Shown here: piece by piece, positions 40,452-49,019 of the stretch | Position numbering within the stretch: position 1 is the stretch's first letter | How the letters are laid out: each line of letters begins with the position of its first letter | Assembly (NCBI GenBank): GCA_035325705.1 | Contig: DAOKZI010000002.1 | Location: 186,001 to 250,000, forward strand | Length of the DNA: 64,000 nucleotides | Direction of reading: 5' to 3' | Source: Ga0077536 sp035325705 | Lineage (GTDB): Bacteria > Pseudomonadota > Gammaproteobacteria > Ga0077536 | Notes under the pieces: generated by a model | What the model saw: only the letters and a program-made list of their open reading frames with translations | Databases searched by the model: none | Told to the model about the DNA's origin: nothing | Position numbers and translations under genes: made by a program

Positions 40452-41543
40452 TCACAGCAGGGAGAGCTGTTTGCCCGGCAGCACCGGCGGCGTGAAATGC
40501 GCGCAGGACAGCGTGTGATCGCTGCGATTGAGGCCGAGCCGCGTGCAGGTCTTGCGGAAGCGATCGCGGATCAGGTTCGCGAGCACACCGGTGCCGCTCA
40601 TGCGCGTGCCGAAACGCGCGTCCGACAGCGCGCCTTCGCGCAGATCGCGCAACAGCGCCAGCACGCGATTGGCCTGCAGCGGATAGTGGGTGTTCAGCCA
40701 CTCCTGGAACAAGGGGCCGACTTCGCGCGGCAGCCGCAGCAGCACATAGCCCGCGTGGCGCGCGCCCGTGTCGGCGACGGCGGCGAGGATCGCTTCGATC
40801 TCGGGATCGTTCAGCGCCGGAATCACCGGGGCGATCAGCACACCGCAGCGGATGCCCGCCTCGGCGAGCGCGCGCAGCGCAGCGAGCCGGCGCTGCGGCG
40901 AGGCCGCGCGCGGCTCGAGCCGGCGCGCGAGCGCGGCGTCCAGCGTCGTGATCGACAAATAGACCTGCACCGCCTCGAACCGCGCGAGCTCGCGCAGGAG
41001 ATCGAGGTCGCGTTCGACGAGCGCCGACTTGGTGACGATGCTGACGGGATGCCGGGTGGCCGCGAGCACCTCGAGCATCGCGCGCGTCACGCGCAGCTCG
41101 CGCTCGACCGGCTGATAGGCATCGGTGTTGGCGCCGAGCATGAACGGCGTGCAGCGATAGCCCGGCGCCGCGAGCTCGCGCTCGAGCACGCGGGCGGCAT
41201 CGGCCTTCGCGAACAGGCGGGTCTCGAAATCGAGCCCGGGCGAGAGATCGAGATAGGCGTGCGTCGGCCGCGCATAGCAGTAGGCGCAGCCGTGCTCGCA
41301 GCCGCGATAGGGATTCAGGCTTTGCTCGAAGGGAATGTCGGGCGAGCGGTTGCGACTGATGATCGTACGCGGCCTTTCCCAGGTGACGGTCGTGCGCAGC
41401 GGCGAACGCGCCTCGTCATGGCCCGGCCATCCGTCGTCGAGCGCGGTACGCTGCGTATCGAGATAGCGCGGATCGGGACGCGAAGCGCTGCCGCGCCCCT
41501 TCAGGGGCAGGCCGGAATTATGCTCGTCGCCCGCCTGTGCCAT
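40452..41543 (-). CDS. PA0069-family radical SAM protein
   Basis: A 363-residue radical SAM enzyme. The iron-sulfur motif CxxxCxxC is in NPYRGCEHGCAYCYARPTH, followed by LDLSPGLDFETRLFAKADA, as in the PA0069 family (related to spore photoproduct-lyase-like SplB proteins). RTIISRNRSPDIPFEQSLNPY just before it is typical. The reaction is unknown; DNA or RNA lesion chemistry has been suggested for the wider group but not shown. ATG 41,543 is preferred over GTG 41,567. It is divergent from rmuC. Confidence 0.85.
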   Translation of the reverse strand: MAQAGDEHNSGLPLKGRGSASRPDPRYLDTQRTALDDGWPGHDEARSPLRTTVTWERPRTIISRNRSPDIPFEQSLNPYRGCEHGCAYCYARPTHAYLDLSPGLDFETRLFAKADAARVLERELAAPGYRCTPFMLGANTDAYQPVERELRVTRAMLEVLAATRHPVSIVTKSALVERDLDLLRELARFEAVQVYLSITTLDAALARRLEPRAASPQRRLAALRALAEAGIRCGVLIAPVIPALNDPEIEAILAAVADTGARHAGYVLLRLPREVGPLFQEWLNTHYPLQANRVLALLRDLREGALSDARFGTRMSGTGVLANLIRDRFRKTCTRLGLNRSDHTLSCAHFTPPVLPGKQLSLL

Positions 41544-41654
41544 CGCCTGCGTCCCTGGTCGAATCACGCCATCGACAGCGTATCATTCGCCCATGCATTT
41601 CCCTGCCAGTGAAACGCCACGCGAGGCGCGCTCCGCGCCGCGTCGGCCGCCCGC

Positions 41655-43067
41655 GTGCCCACGTCCCTGACGAACTTGCTCACTGCGCTGCCGCCGGCGG
41701 TCGGCCTCGCCGCCCTCGGTGCGCTGCTCGCGCTGCTGCTCCTCGCCTGGTCGGTGCGCCGTCACGGGCAGTGCCTGCGCGCGCTCGCCGCACAGCAGAC
41801 GCTGCTGGTCGAACTGCGCGCGCGGCTGGACCTCGTCGCGAGCCAGCAGCATCAGGCGCTGGCGGACGCGGGCCGCCTGCGCGAGCAGCTAGGCGCGCGT
41901 GCGGCCGCGACCCAGGGCGCGGTGACGGCCGGTCTCGCCGAGCAGCGCGCCGCGCTGGCCGAGGCCTTCGGCGGGCTGCGCGAGCAGATCGGCGCGACCT
42001 TGGCCGCGCATCGCACGAGCTTCGAGCGGCGGCAGGCGGACGGCGCTCAGCGGCTCGGCGAGCAGCTCCAGCAGGGATCCCTCCTCGTCCAGCGGCAGCT
42101 CGCCGAGGCGCTCGCGCGCAGTGCGGCCGAGCTCGGCCAGCGCGTCGATGCGCTGACGCGGACGACCGAGGCGCGCCTGCAGGACATCGCAGGCCAGGTC
42201 GATCGCCGGCTCGCCGACGGCTTCGAGAAGACCACGGCCACTTTCGCCGACGTGCTGCAGCGGCTGGCACTGATCGACGAGGCACAGAAGCGGATCACGG
42301 CGCTGTCCAGCGAAGTCGTCAGCCTCCAGCAGGTGCTCGCGGACAAGCGCTCGCGCGGGGCCTTCGGCGAAGTGCAGCTCGCGGCGCTGGTGCGCAACGT
42401 GATGCCGGAGGCGCACTTCGCGCTTCAGCATGCGCTGCCGAACGGCCGCATCGCGGACTGCGCGCTGTTCCTGCCGCCGCCAACCGGCACGCTCGCGATC
42501 GATGCGAAATTTCCGCTCGAGGCCTGGCGGCGTCTCGCCGACACCTCGCTGTCCGAGCTCGAGCGCCGCCAGGCCGAGCGTCAGTTCAAGCTCGACATCC
42601 GCAAGCACATCCGCGACATCGCGTCGAAATACATCGTGCCGAACGTGACGGCCGACGGCGCGATCATGTTCATCCCGGCCGAGGCAGTGTTCGCCGAGAT
42701 CCAGGGACATCATCCCGAGCTCGTCGACGAAGCCCATGCGGCGCGCGTGTGGCTGGTGTCGCCGACCACGCTGTGGGCGGTGCTGACGACGGCCTGCGCG
42801 GTGCTGAAGGACGCGGCGACGCGCGAGCAGGTCGATATCATCCAGCATCATCTCGGCCATCTCGGCAAGGATTTCGAGCGCTTTCGCGAGCGCATGGACG
42901 CGCTCGCGCGTCACATCGCGCAGGCCCACGACGACGTGCAGAAAGTGCACGTGTCCGCGCGCCGCATCGCCGAGCGCTTCGGCCGCATCGAAAAGGTCGA
43001 GCTCGGTGCGGGCGCCGAGCTCACGACGGAACCCGGCGTCTCCGGCCGACTCGAAACGGGGGAATGA
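41655..43067 (+). CDS. rmuC: DNA recombination protein RmuC
   Basis: A 470-residue RmuC family protein. It has an N-terminal membrane segment (AVGLAALGALLALLLLAWSV), a long coiled coil (about 50-220), then the restriction-endonuclease-like fold (about 230-420): SRGAFGEVQLAALVRNVMP, IDAKFPLEAWRRL and VPNVTADGAIMFIPAEAVFAEI. RmuC limits inversions at short inverted repeats, which is notable in a genome so rich in them. The GTG at 41,655 is the start. It is followed by a HAD gene after 85 bases. Confidence 0.93.
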   Translation: MPTSLTNLLTALPPAVGLAALGALLALLLLAWSVRRHGQCLRALAAQQTLLVELRARLDLVASQQHQALADAGRLREQLGARAAATQGAVTAGLAEQRAALAEAFGGLREQIGATLAAHRTSFERRQADGAQRLGEQLQQGSLLVQRQLAEALARSAAELGQRVDALTRTTEARLQDIAGQVDRRLADGFEKTTATFADVLQRLALIDEAQKRITALSSEVVSLQQVLADKRSRGAFGEVQLAALVRNVMPEAHFALQHALPNGRIADCALFLPPPTGTLAIDAKFPLEAWRRLADTSLSELERRQAERQFKLDIRKHIRDIASKYIVPNVTADGAIMFIPAEAVFAEIQGHHPELVDEAHAARVWLVSPTTLWAVLTTACAVLKDAATREQVDIIQHHLGHLGKDFERFRERMDALARHIAQAHDDVQKVHVSARRIAERFGRIEKVELGAGAELTTEPGVSGRLETGE

Positions 43068-43152
43068 CCGACAGGACTGCGGCGCCGATTTGCGGAGCCG
43101 CGCACACTTCGCCACGCGTATGAGCTTAGAGTGAACCGTATCGCTACGGCCG

Positions 43153-43986
43153 ATGGAACACATGGCCGACACCGCTGACATGAGCCGCCTGCAAGCCCTG
43201 ATTTTCGACGTCGACGGCACGCTTGCCGATACCGAGGAAGTGCACCGCCTGGCCTTCAATCGCGCCTTCGCGGAATACGGCATTCCGTGGGAGTGGTCGC
43301 CGGCGCTGTACGAGCGCCTGCTCGCGATATCCGGCGGCAGGGAGCGCATCGAGTTCTACATGCGCGAGCTGCTGGCGCAGGGGCCGGGCGAGATCCTGAC
43401 CCCCGATCTGATCCGCGAGCTCCACGCCCGCAAGACCGCGATCTACGCCGAGATGCTGCGTATCGGCCAGCTACGGCTGCGGCCCGGCGTCGAGCGGCTG
43501 CTGCGCGAAGCCCGCGACGCCGGCCTCGAGCTCGCGCTCGCGACGAGCTCCGCGCGCAGCAACCTCGAGACCCTGCTCGACATGAACCTGCCCGGCGAGT
43601 GGCGCGCCTGGTTCGGCGCCATCGAGTCCTGCGACACGGTGCAGATGAAGAAGCCTTCACCGGCGGTCTACCTGGCCGCCCTGCGCGGTCTCGATCTGCC
43701 CGCAACTGCCTGCATGGCCTTCGAGGACACCTTGAACGGCCTGAACGCCGCGCGCGCCGCCGGCCTCGTCACCGTGATCACGACGCACCGCTATACGCAG
43801 GCCCGGCATTTCCCCGGCGCCGCGCTGGTCACCGACGGCTTCGGTGAGCCGGACGCGCCCTGCGCCGTCATCGCGGGCTCGCTGGCCGGCGAGCGCTGCG
43901 TGACGATCGCACTGCTGCGTCGGCTGCTCGAGGCGGCAGCGCGCGAGCAGGCGCCCGCCGTCCCGGTCTCCTGCGCCGTCTCGTAG
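43153..43986 (+). CDS. HAD hydrolase, CbbY/phosphoglycolate phosphatase-like
   Basis: A 277-residue HAD-superfamily phosphatase. Motif I is IFDVDGTLADTEE (nucleophile and acid/base Asp), motif II lies in LATSSAR, motif III Lys is in VQMKKPSPAVY, and motif IV is in FEDTLNGLNAARAAGL. The helical cap with HRLAFNRAFAEYGIPWEW is typical of CbbY-type sugar-phosphate phosphatases. The protein probably dephosphorylates a small phosphate ester in the cytoplasm. ATG 43,153 is used; 43,162 or 43,180 are possible. Its stop codon TAG is formed by the first bases of a REP-like unit. Confidence 0.88.
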   Translation: MEHMADTADMSRLQALIFDVDGTLADTEEVHRLAFNRAFAEYGIPWEWSPALYERLLAISGGRERIEFYMRELLAQGPGEILTPDLIRELHARKTAIYAEMLRIGQLRLRPGVERLLREARDAGLELALATSSARSNLETLLDMNLPGEWRAWFGAIESCDTVQMKKPSPAVYLAALRGLDLPATACMAFEDTLNGLNAARAAGLVTVITTHRYTQARHFPGAALVTDGFGEPDAPCAVIAGSLAGERCVTIALLRRLLEAAAREQAPAVPVSCAVS

Positions 43987-44010
43987 CCCGGAAGGCGCGG
44001 CGAAATCCGG
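43983..44010 (+). repeat. REP-like unit providing a stop codon
   Basis: CGTAGCCCGGAAGGCGCGGC ... AATCCGG. The TAG at 43,984-43,986 ends the HAD gene. Confidence 0.7.
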
Positions 44011-44029
44011 ACGAACGATCCCGGACGCT

Positions 44030-45403
44030 TCAGCGGATCACCAGATAAGCCGACTGGTTACCGCGCAGGACGCCCAGCAGAAGCGCGCCCTTGATCTGAC
44101 CGACGTAGCCGAGAAAGGTCGGCAGATCTTCGACGGCCTGGCGATTGACCGAAGTGATCACGTCGCCTTCACGCAGACCGGCGGCCCAGGCCGGCGTGCC
44201 GGTCGCGACTTCGAACACCATCACGCCCGCCACCTGGCCGTAATAGGCCGAGGTCTTCGGAATTTCGCCGAGACTGACGCCGGCGAGGCGCTCGTTCTTG
44301 ACGCCGGCGGGCGAGGCGCTGGCGGTACGCGCACCGATGGTCGCCGCCACCCGCATGCGCTTGCCGTCGCGCAGGACCTCCAGCGTGATCCGATCGCCGA
44401 CGCGCAGCAGGCCCACCTGGTTGCGCAGGCTGGCCGCGTCGCGGATCGCCCTGCCGTTGGCGCCGGTGACGACGTCGCCCGGGCGCAAACCGGCCTTCTC
44501 CGCCGGCGAGCCCGGCACGATGTTGACGAGCACCGCACCCTGCGCGTTCTCGAGCCCGAAGGCGGCCGCGAGCTCGGGATCGAGGTTCTGCATCTCGGCG
44601 CCGAGGTAGCCGCGATTGACCTCGCCGTAGCGCACGAGCTGCTCCATCACCTGGCGCGCCATGTTCACGGGGATCGCGAAACCGATGCCGATGTTGCCGC
44701 CGCTCTGCGAATAGATCGCCGTGTTGATGCCGACCAGCTCGCCGCGCAGATTGACGAGCGCGCCGCCCGAGTTGCCGGGATTGATCGACGCGTCGGTCTG
44801 GATCAAATCCTCGTAGCCGGTGATGCCGAGCCCGCTGCGCGCGAGCGCACTGATGATGCCGGAGGTCACGGTCTGGCCGAGGCCGAAGGGATTGCCGATC
44901 GCGACGACGAAGTCGCCGACGCGGGCGCTGTCCGAGTCCGCCGCGGGCAGCGCCGTCAGGCCGCTCGCTTCGATGCGGATCACCGCGACGTCCGTTTCCG
45001 GATCGGTGCCGACGAGCTCGGCTTCGAAGCTGCGGCCGTCGTTGAGCCGCACGTTGATCTGATCGGCATTGGCGATGACGTGATTATTGGTCAGCACGAG
45101 CCCGCGCTTCGCATCGACGATCACGCCCGAGCCGAGGCTCTGCGTCTTGCGCTCGCGCGGCATGTTCGGCAGATCGAAGAAACGGCGGAAGAAGGGATCG
45201 TTGAACAGCGGGTGCTGCTTCAGCTCGATGTGGCCGGCAGTCGCGATGTTGACGACGGCGGGCATCACGCGCTCGAGCATCGGGGCGAGGGTCGGCACCG
45301 GCGCGCCGCCGACTTGGCTCGGCAGCGCGGCCTGCGCACCGAGGCTCGCGATCGAGACCAGGATCAGGAATACGGACGAAAAGAGACGCGACGCGCTGCG
45401 CAC
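44030..45403 (-). CDS. Periplasmic serine endoprotease, DegQ/DegP family
   Basis: A 457-residue HtrA-type protease with signal peptide (FSSVFLILVSIASLGAQA, cleavage near 26). The catalytic triad is H108 (LTNNHVI), D138 (TDVAVIRI) and S212 (NPGNSGGALV). Two PDZ domains follow, at about 265-355 and 375-455. The Q-linker/LA loop is short (HPLFNDPFFRRFFDLPNMPRERK), closer to DegQ than DegP. It degrades or refolds damaged envelope proteins. The GTG at 45,403 is the start, with GGAG further upstream. It lies downstream of coq7 on the same strand but with a 76-base gap. Confidence 0.95.
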   Translation of the reverse strand: MRSASRLFSSVFLILVSIASLGAQAALPSQVGGAPVPTLAPMLERVMPAVVNIATAGHIELKQHPLFNDPFFRRFFDLPNMPRERKTQSLGSGVIVDAKRGLVLTNNHVIANADQINVRLNDGRSFEAELVGTDPETDVAVIRIEASGLTALPAADSDSARVGDFVVAIGNPFGLGQTVTSGIISALARSGLGITGYEDLIQTDASINPGNSGGALVNLRGELVGINTAIYSQSGGNIGIGFAIPVNMARQVMEQLVRYGEVNRGYLGAEMQNLDPELAAAFGLENAQGAVLVNIVPGSPAEKAGLRPGDVVTGANGRAIRDAASLRNQVGLLRVGDRITLEVLRDGKRMRVAATIGARTASASPAGVKNERLAGVSLGEIPKTSAYYGQVAGVMVFEVATGTPAWAAGLREGDVITSVNRQAVEDLPTFLGYVGQIKGALLLGVLRGNQSAYLVIR

Positions 45404-45479
45404 GGTGATGACTCCACTCCAAGATTCGAGACAGTCTACGCAAGCCGCGTCGCGACGATCCGCCGCCCGCGGCTCGCTT

Positions 45480-46145
45480 TCAGATGCGGGCCGCCACCGC
45501 CTTCATCAAGGCCGCCTGCCCCTTCATCATCAGACATACCGGCAGCGGCAGCGAGCGCGCGCCGTGGCGGACGGCGCTCGCGGAATGGCGCGCCTCGTCG
45601 CGCTGCATCTGGCGCAGGATCGCGGTGCTGCGGCGGTCGCCCCTGGGCAGACGTGCGAGGTGCCGATCGAGATGGGCGACGACCTGGCGCTCGGTCTCAT
45701 CGAGAAAGCCCATGCTCCAGGCGTCGCCGAGGGTCGCGAAGGCGGTGCCTATCGCATAGGCGCCGGTGAACCAGAAGGAGTTCAGCCGGCTCGGGCGGCT
45801 GTCGAGCTCACGCAGGCGCTCGGCGCACCAGCCGAGGTGGGCGAGCTCCTCGTCGCCGGCCGCCTCCAGCGTCGCGCGCACCGCGGGGTTCGTGCTCCAG
45901 GCGGACTGGGCCGCATAAAGAGCCTGGGCGCAGACTTCACCGGTGTGGTTCACGCGCATCAGCGCGGCGGACAATCGGCGTTCGGGAGCGGAGAGCGGAA
46001 CCTCGGGAATGTCCCCGGCGGGATTCGGCATCCCGGCCGTCGGCGCGCGCGCGCCGAGACCGCGCGCGAGCCCGTCGACGGCCATGATCAGACGGTCGAG
46101 CGAGCCATACGCGCGAGGCGCGGCGGAGGCGGGCTGGGGTTTCAT
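45480..46145 (-). CDS. coq7: Ubiquinone biosynthesis hydroxylase Coq7
   Basis: A 221-residue diiron monooxygenase that hydroxylates 2-polyprenyl-3-methyl-6-methoxy-1,4-benzoquinone in ubiquinone synthesis. The diiron ligands lie in RVNHTGEVCAQALY, DEELAHLGWC, DETERQVVAHL and RDEARHSASA, arranged in the usual four-helix way. This gene marks an aerobic ubiquinone-using proteobacterium and replaces ubiF, as in Pseudomonas. It is divergent from rplM by 108 bases. Confidence 0.95.
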   Translation of the reverse strand: MKPQPASAAPRAYGSLDRLIMAVDGLARGLGARAPTAGMPNPAGDIPEVPLSAPERRLSAALMRVNHTGEVCAQALYAAQSAWSTNPAVRATLEAAGDEELAHLGWCAERLRELDSRPSRLNSFWFTGAYAIGTAFATLGDAWSMGFLDETERQVVAHLDRHLARLPRGDRRSTAILRQMQRDEARHSASAVRHGARSLPLPVCLMMKGQAALMKAVAARI

Positions 46146-46253
46146 GGGCTCACCTATAAATGCGTGTCAAAACAGGTGGATAGCGGCTCCGCCGTCGTTG
46201 ACAAGCCCGGAGGCCATCCGTAACATTGCGCCTCTTTTCCGGCAGGCGCAATC

Positions 46254-46682
46254 ATGAAGACCTTCACGGCCACTCCCTCCACGATCTCGCGCGACTGGTA
46301 CGTCGTCGATGCGACCGACAAAGTGCTCGGCCGTCTCGCCGCCAATCTCGCCAGCCGTCTCCGCGGCAAGCACAAGCCGATCTACACCCCGCACATAGAC
46401 ACGGGCGACTACATCATCGTGCTCAACGTCGAGAAGCTCCGCGTCACGGGCGCCAAGCCGCAGGACAAGAAGTACTACGACCACTCCGGCTATCCGGGTG
46501 GCATGAAGGAAATCAGCTTCGAGAAGCTGATGCAGAAGTCGCCGGCGTCCGCGCTGGAGCGCGCGGTCAAGGGCATGCTGCCGAAGGGTCCGCTCGGCCG
46601 CGCAATGTTCAAGAAACTGAAGATCTACGCTGGTCCGCATCACGAACATGCGGCGCAACAGCCGCAACCTCTGGAACTCTAA
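46254..46682 (+). CDS. rplM: 50S ribosomal protein L13
   Basis: A 142-residue ribosomal protein. Typical segments are WYVVDATDKVLGRLAANLASRLRGKHKPIYTPHIDTGDYIIV and the conserved ending with YAGPHHEHAAQQPQPLEL. The length is as in E. coli. It is followed after 4 bases by rpsI, the standard operon. Confidence 0.98.
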   Translation: MKTFTATPSTISRDWYVVDATDKVLGRLAANLASRLRGKHKPIYTPHIDTGDYIIVLNVEKLRVTGAKPQDKKYYDHSGYPGGMKEISFEKLMQKSPASALERAVKGMLPKGPLGRAMFKKLKIYAGPHHEHAAQQPQPLEL

Positions 46683-46686
46683 ATCA

Positions 46687-47079
46687 ATGGCAAGCGAATC
46701 CTTCTACAGCACCGGCCGCCGCAAGAGCTCGTCTGCGCGCGTCTTCCTGAAGCGCGGCAGCGGCGACATCCGCATCAACGGCCGCACGCTCGACACCTAC
46801 TTCGGCCGCGAGACTTCGCGAATGATCGTGCTGCAGCCTCTCGTCACGGCGCAGCTCGAGCACAGCTTCGACATCGACGCGACCGTCAGCGGCGGCGGCA
46901 TCTCGGGCCAGGCCGGCGCGCTCAGGCTCGGCATCACTCGCGCGCTGATGGCCTATGACGAAACCCTGCGCCGCCCGCTGCGCGTCGCCGGTTTCGTCAC
47001 GCGCGATGCGCGCGAGGTGGAGCGCAAGAAGGTCGGCCTGCACAAGGCGCGCAAGCGTCCGCAGTACTCGAAGCGTTAA
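46687..47079 (+). CDS. rpsI: 30S ribosomal protein S9
   Basis: A 130-residue ribosomal protein. The N-terminus YSTGRRKSSSARVFL and the C-terminal tail KKVGLHKARKRPQYSKR, which reaches the P-site tRNA, are intact. The ATG at 46,687 lies 4 bases after the rplM stop. A GC-rich hairpin 10 bases after the stop probably ends the operon. Confidence 0.98.
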   Translation: MASESFYSTGRRKSSSARVFLKRGSGDIRINGRTLDTYFGRETSRMIVLQPLVTAQLEHSFDIDATVSGGGISGQAGALRLGITRALMAYDETLRRPLRVAGFVTRDAREVERKKVGLHKARKRPQYSKR

Positions 47080-47088
47080 TTCGCTTCC

Positions 47089-47115
47089 GGCTGCCCGGTG
47101 CAAGGCCGGGCAGCC
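47089..47115 (+). terminator. Hairpin after rpsI
   Basis: A perfect 10-bp stem GGCTGCCCGG / CCGGGCAGCC (47,089-47,098 and 47,106-47,115) with a 7-base loop. No T-run follows, so it may be a weak terminator or a 3' end stabiliser. Confidence 0.55.
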
Positions 47116-47173
47116 GCAGCGCCGGATCGTCCATGGATGGACGCCGGCTTCGACATACGACAGGGAGGTTGCC

Positions 47174-47536
47174 ATGGACATCTTGGTCGAAGGTCTCGTC
47201 TGGTCACGCTGCTGCGACGTCGCGACGCGCGTCTACCGCCTCATCTCCGCTTGGAGCGATCGCGTCTTCGCCGATCGCGTGCTCGTCAATGCGCTCGGCA
47301 TTCCCGAACATCTTGCCGCGCGCATGGCGAGCGCCGACGAATCGGCTCGCGCGAAACACGCCCGCGCGACGGTCGAAGCGCTGACCATCCTGCAAACCCA
47401 GCTCTACCTCGCGAGCGAGTGCGGCCTGGTCGATCGCTTCGAGTCTGCGGGGCTTTGTTTCGAAGCGGCGAACCTCGTCGAACGACTCGTCGCTCAGCAC
47501 CAGTTGACGGCGAACGGAGATAGTGGCGGCCAATGA
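47174..47536 (+). CDS. Four-helix-bundle (S23-like) protein, divergent
   Basis: A 120-residue helical protein. The arrangement VWSRCCDVATRVYRLISAWSD, a polar middle (ADESARAKHARATVEALTIL) and then TQLYLASECGLVDRFESAG resembles the four-helix bundle family related to the S23 intervening-sequence protein, although the middle motif is diverged. The function of that family is unknown. A strong GGGAGG precedes the ATG at 47,174. The gene ends 36 bases before tRNA-Gln, the insertion site of a mobile element. Confidence 0.6.
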   Translation: MDILVEGLVWSRCCDVATRVYRLISAWSDRVFADRVLVNALGIPEHLAARMASADESARAKHARATVEALTILQTQLYLASECGLVDRFESAGLCFEAANLVERLVAQHQLTANGDSGGQ

Positions 47537-47572
47537 ATTCGGCTATCCTACGCGCCGAACTTGCGGTTCTAC

Positions 47573-47646
47573 TGGGGGATCGTCTAACGGTAGGACAGCG
47601 GACTCTGACTCCGCCAGTCTAGGTTCGAATCCTAGTCCCCCAGCCA
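47573..47646 (+). tRNA. tRNA-Gln (anticodon CTG)
   Basis: Acceptor stem TGGGGGA / TCCCCCA (47,573-47,579 and 47,636-47,642), discriminator G, encoded CCA (47,644-47,646), anticodon stem GCGGA / TCCGC with loop CTCTGAC (anticodon CTG), and TΨC loop GGTTCGAATCC. The gene is complete. Its 3' half is repeated at 63,669-63,709, so this tRNA gene is the attachment site of a 16-kb element. Confidence 0.97.
47599..47639 (+). other. attL core (within tRNA-Gln)
   Basis: Forty-one bases from CGGACTCTGACTCC to CCTAGTCCC, identical to 63,669-63,709. They run from the anticodon stem to the acceptor stem, the usual crossover region for integrases that use tRNA genes. Confidence 0.92.
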
Positions 47647-47691
47647 ATAAAAACAATAAGTTAACCCTACCGCCGGGCTTCGTACCGATAA

Positions 47692-47714
47692 TGTGTAGCC
47701 GGTATGTAGCCGCC
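47692..47714 (+). promoter_or_regulatory. Left arm-type repeats of the integrase (candidate)
   Basis: Two copies of TGTAGCCG begin at 47,694 and 47,705, 11 bases apart and in the same orientation. An inverted partial copy (GTGCTACACATC) follows at about 47,737. The same motif with the same 11-base spacing lies at the other end of the element. Confidence 0.6.
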
Positions 47715-47781
47715 GACTCCGCCAGGCGCCGGTCAGTGCTACACATCGGATGCCAGCACGGACGCTGCAAGGTGTCAGTGC

Positions 47782-48183
47782 GTGGAAAAGAAACTCAAGC
47801 ATCTTGAGTTCATCCAGCAGGCCATCAATCGTATGGCCTCGAATCTATTCCTGCTTAAAGGTTGGACCGTCACCCTCATCGCTGCTCTATTCGCTCTTGC
47901 TGCGTCTGAGTCTCAAGACCGCTTCTTCTTTCTGGCATATATCCCCGCGCTGATGTTTTGGGGGCTCGATGGCTATTTCCTTTCGCAGGAGCGTCGCTTC
48001 CGCTCCCTGTACGAACACGTGGCTAAGCTTGATGAGAGTCAGATCGATTTTTCAATGGACACTGAGCCGTTCAAAGACGTACCGCGAAATAGGTGGCTGC
48101 ATGCAATGTTGTCTCGAACACTGTTCATTTATTACGTAGTGCTCGCAATAACGATGCTGTTCGTCATGAAGTGGCTGAAATAA
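47782..48183 (+). CDS. Three-helix membrane protein paired with a TIR protein
   Basis: A 133-residue protein with hydrophobic segments at about 28-42 (WTVTLIAALFALAAS), 48-66 (FFFLAYIPALMFWGLDGYF) and 113-131 (LFIYYVVLAITMLFVMKWL). A helical charged stretch between the last two (QERRFRSLYEHVAKLDESQ) should face the cytoplasm. I do not recognise a named family. It lies 15 bases before the TIR gene, and base composition is visibly less GC-rich than in the host. As the partner of a ThsB-type protein it is a plausible membrane effector opened or disrupted by a TIR-made signal, in place of ThsA. GTG at 47,782. Confidence 0.65.
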   Translation: MEKKLKHLEFIQQAINRMASNLFLLKGWTVTLIAALFALAASESQDRFFFLAYIPALMFWGLDGYFLSQERRFRSLYEHVAKLDESQIDFSMDTEPFKDVPRNRWLHAMLSRTLFIYYVVLAITMLFVMKWLK

Positions 48184-48198
48184 CGAAGGAGACGCTTA

Positions 48199-48684
48199 GT
48201 GCCCCGCAAGCCTGTCTTTTACAGTTTTCACTACGCAAACGATGCGCTCCGTGTTCAGATGGTTCGGAATATCGGTGCGCTGGAAGGTAACGCACCGGTC
48301 TCTCCGAATGCGTGGGAGGAGGTGAAGCGTAAAGGGCCCACAGCAATCCAGAAATGGATTGACGACAGCATGAATTATCGGCGTTGCGTGATTGTACTTG
48401 TGGGAGAACAGACAGCCGGAAGGCACTGGGTAGAGTACGAGATCAAAAAGGCATGGAACGACAAACGCGGCTTGTTTGGAATCTACATACATAATCTTGC
48501 TTGCATGCTAACGGGGAAGTGTCGCCAGGGCGCTAATCCGTTCGAGCGATTCAAGGTCCCTGACGGTCGACTATTGTCACAATTCGTTCCTTGCTATGAC
48601 CCGGGCCAGGACGCTTATAAGGGGATCTCGAGCAACATTGAACAATGGGTCGACGCAGCAATCGTCGCAGCAAATGGCCGGTGA
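48199..48684 (+). CDS. ThsB-type TIR-like domain protein
   Basis: A 161-residue single-domain protein of the ThsB/DUF1863 TIR-like family: VFYSFHYANDALRVQMVRNIG at the N-terminus, APVSPNAWEEVKRKGPTAIQKWIDDSM in the middle and CVIVLVGEQTAGRHWVEYEIKKAWNDKRGLFGIYIHNL as the core strands, with conserved acidic residues E79 and E81. ThsB proteins of Thoeris systems sense phage and make a NAD-derived signal. There is no ThsA (SIR2-SLOG or macro) gene nearby; the only partner is the membrane protein 15 bases upstream. GTG at 48,199 with AAGGAG 9 bases before it. Signal synthesis is inferred from the family. Confidence 0.82.
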   Translation: MPRKPVFYSFHYANDALRVQMVRNIGALEGNAPVSPNAWEEVKRKGPTAIQKWIDDSMNYRRCVIVLVGEQTAGRHWVEYEIKKAWNDKRGLFGIYIHNLACMLTGKCRQGANPFERFKVPDGRLLSQFVPCYDPGQDAYKGISSNIEQWVDAAIVAANGR

Positions 48685-48762
48685 GGCTGCGGTGACTCAG
48701 CATCTCGCCAATGCTTTGATGGACCGGGGCATTTCAGGTGTTTCAGCACTGAGAAAGCTCTT

Positions 48763-49002
48763 ATGAAGGGGCTGGTACGGCGAAAAGACGTCCGCAGTGT
48801 TCGCTTCGCTGTCGAGACAGACATGGGTTTCACGGTCTTCGACGTCGTTTCTGGCGAAATCAATGTCGGCGATTTTGTTTCGGGCCCGCTCAACGATCAT
48901 GGAGATGCGGTCCTAAAAAATCTGACGACTGGAGAGCGCATCGAGGTTTACGTCGAGGCCATCCAGGCAACGCAGAGCGCGGCGCGAGATCTACTTAGCT
49001 AA
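48763..49002 (+). CDS. Small protein of unknown function (79 aa)
   Basis: A compact beta-rich sequence (SVRFAVETDMGFTVFDVVSGEINVGDFVSGPLNDHGDAVLKNLTTGERIEVYVEAIQA is the core, described here in parts: strands near 13-30, 34-42 and 49-66). I do not recognise it. No strong ribosome site precedes the ATG. It has the lower GC content of the TIR cassette and lies 78 bases after it, so it may be part of the same accessory block. Confidence 0.55.
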   Translation: MKGLVRRKDVRSVRFAVETDMGFTVFDVVSGEINVGDFVSGPLNDHGDAVLKNLTTGERIEVYVEAIQATQSAARDLLS

Positions 49003-49019
49003 CGGGACAGGGGGACATC

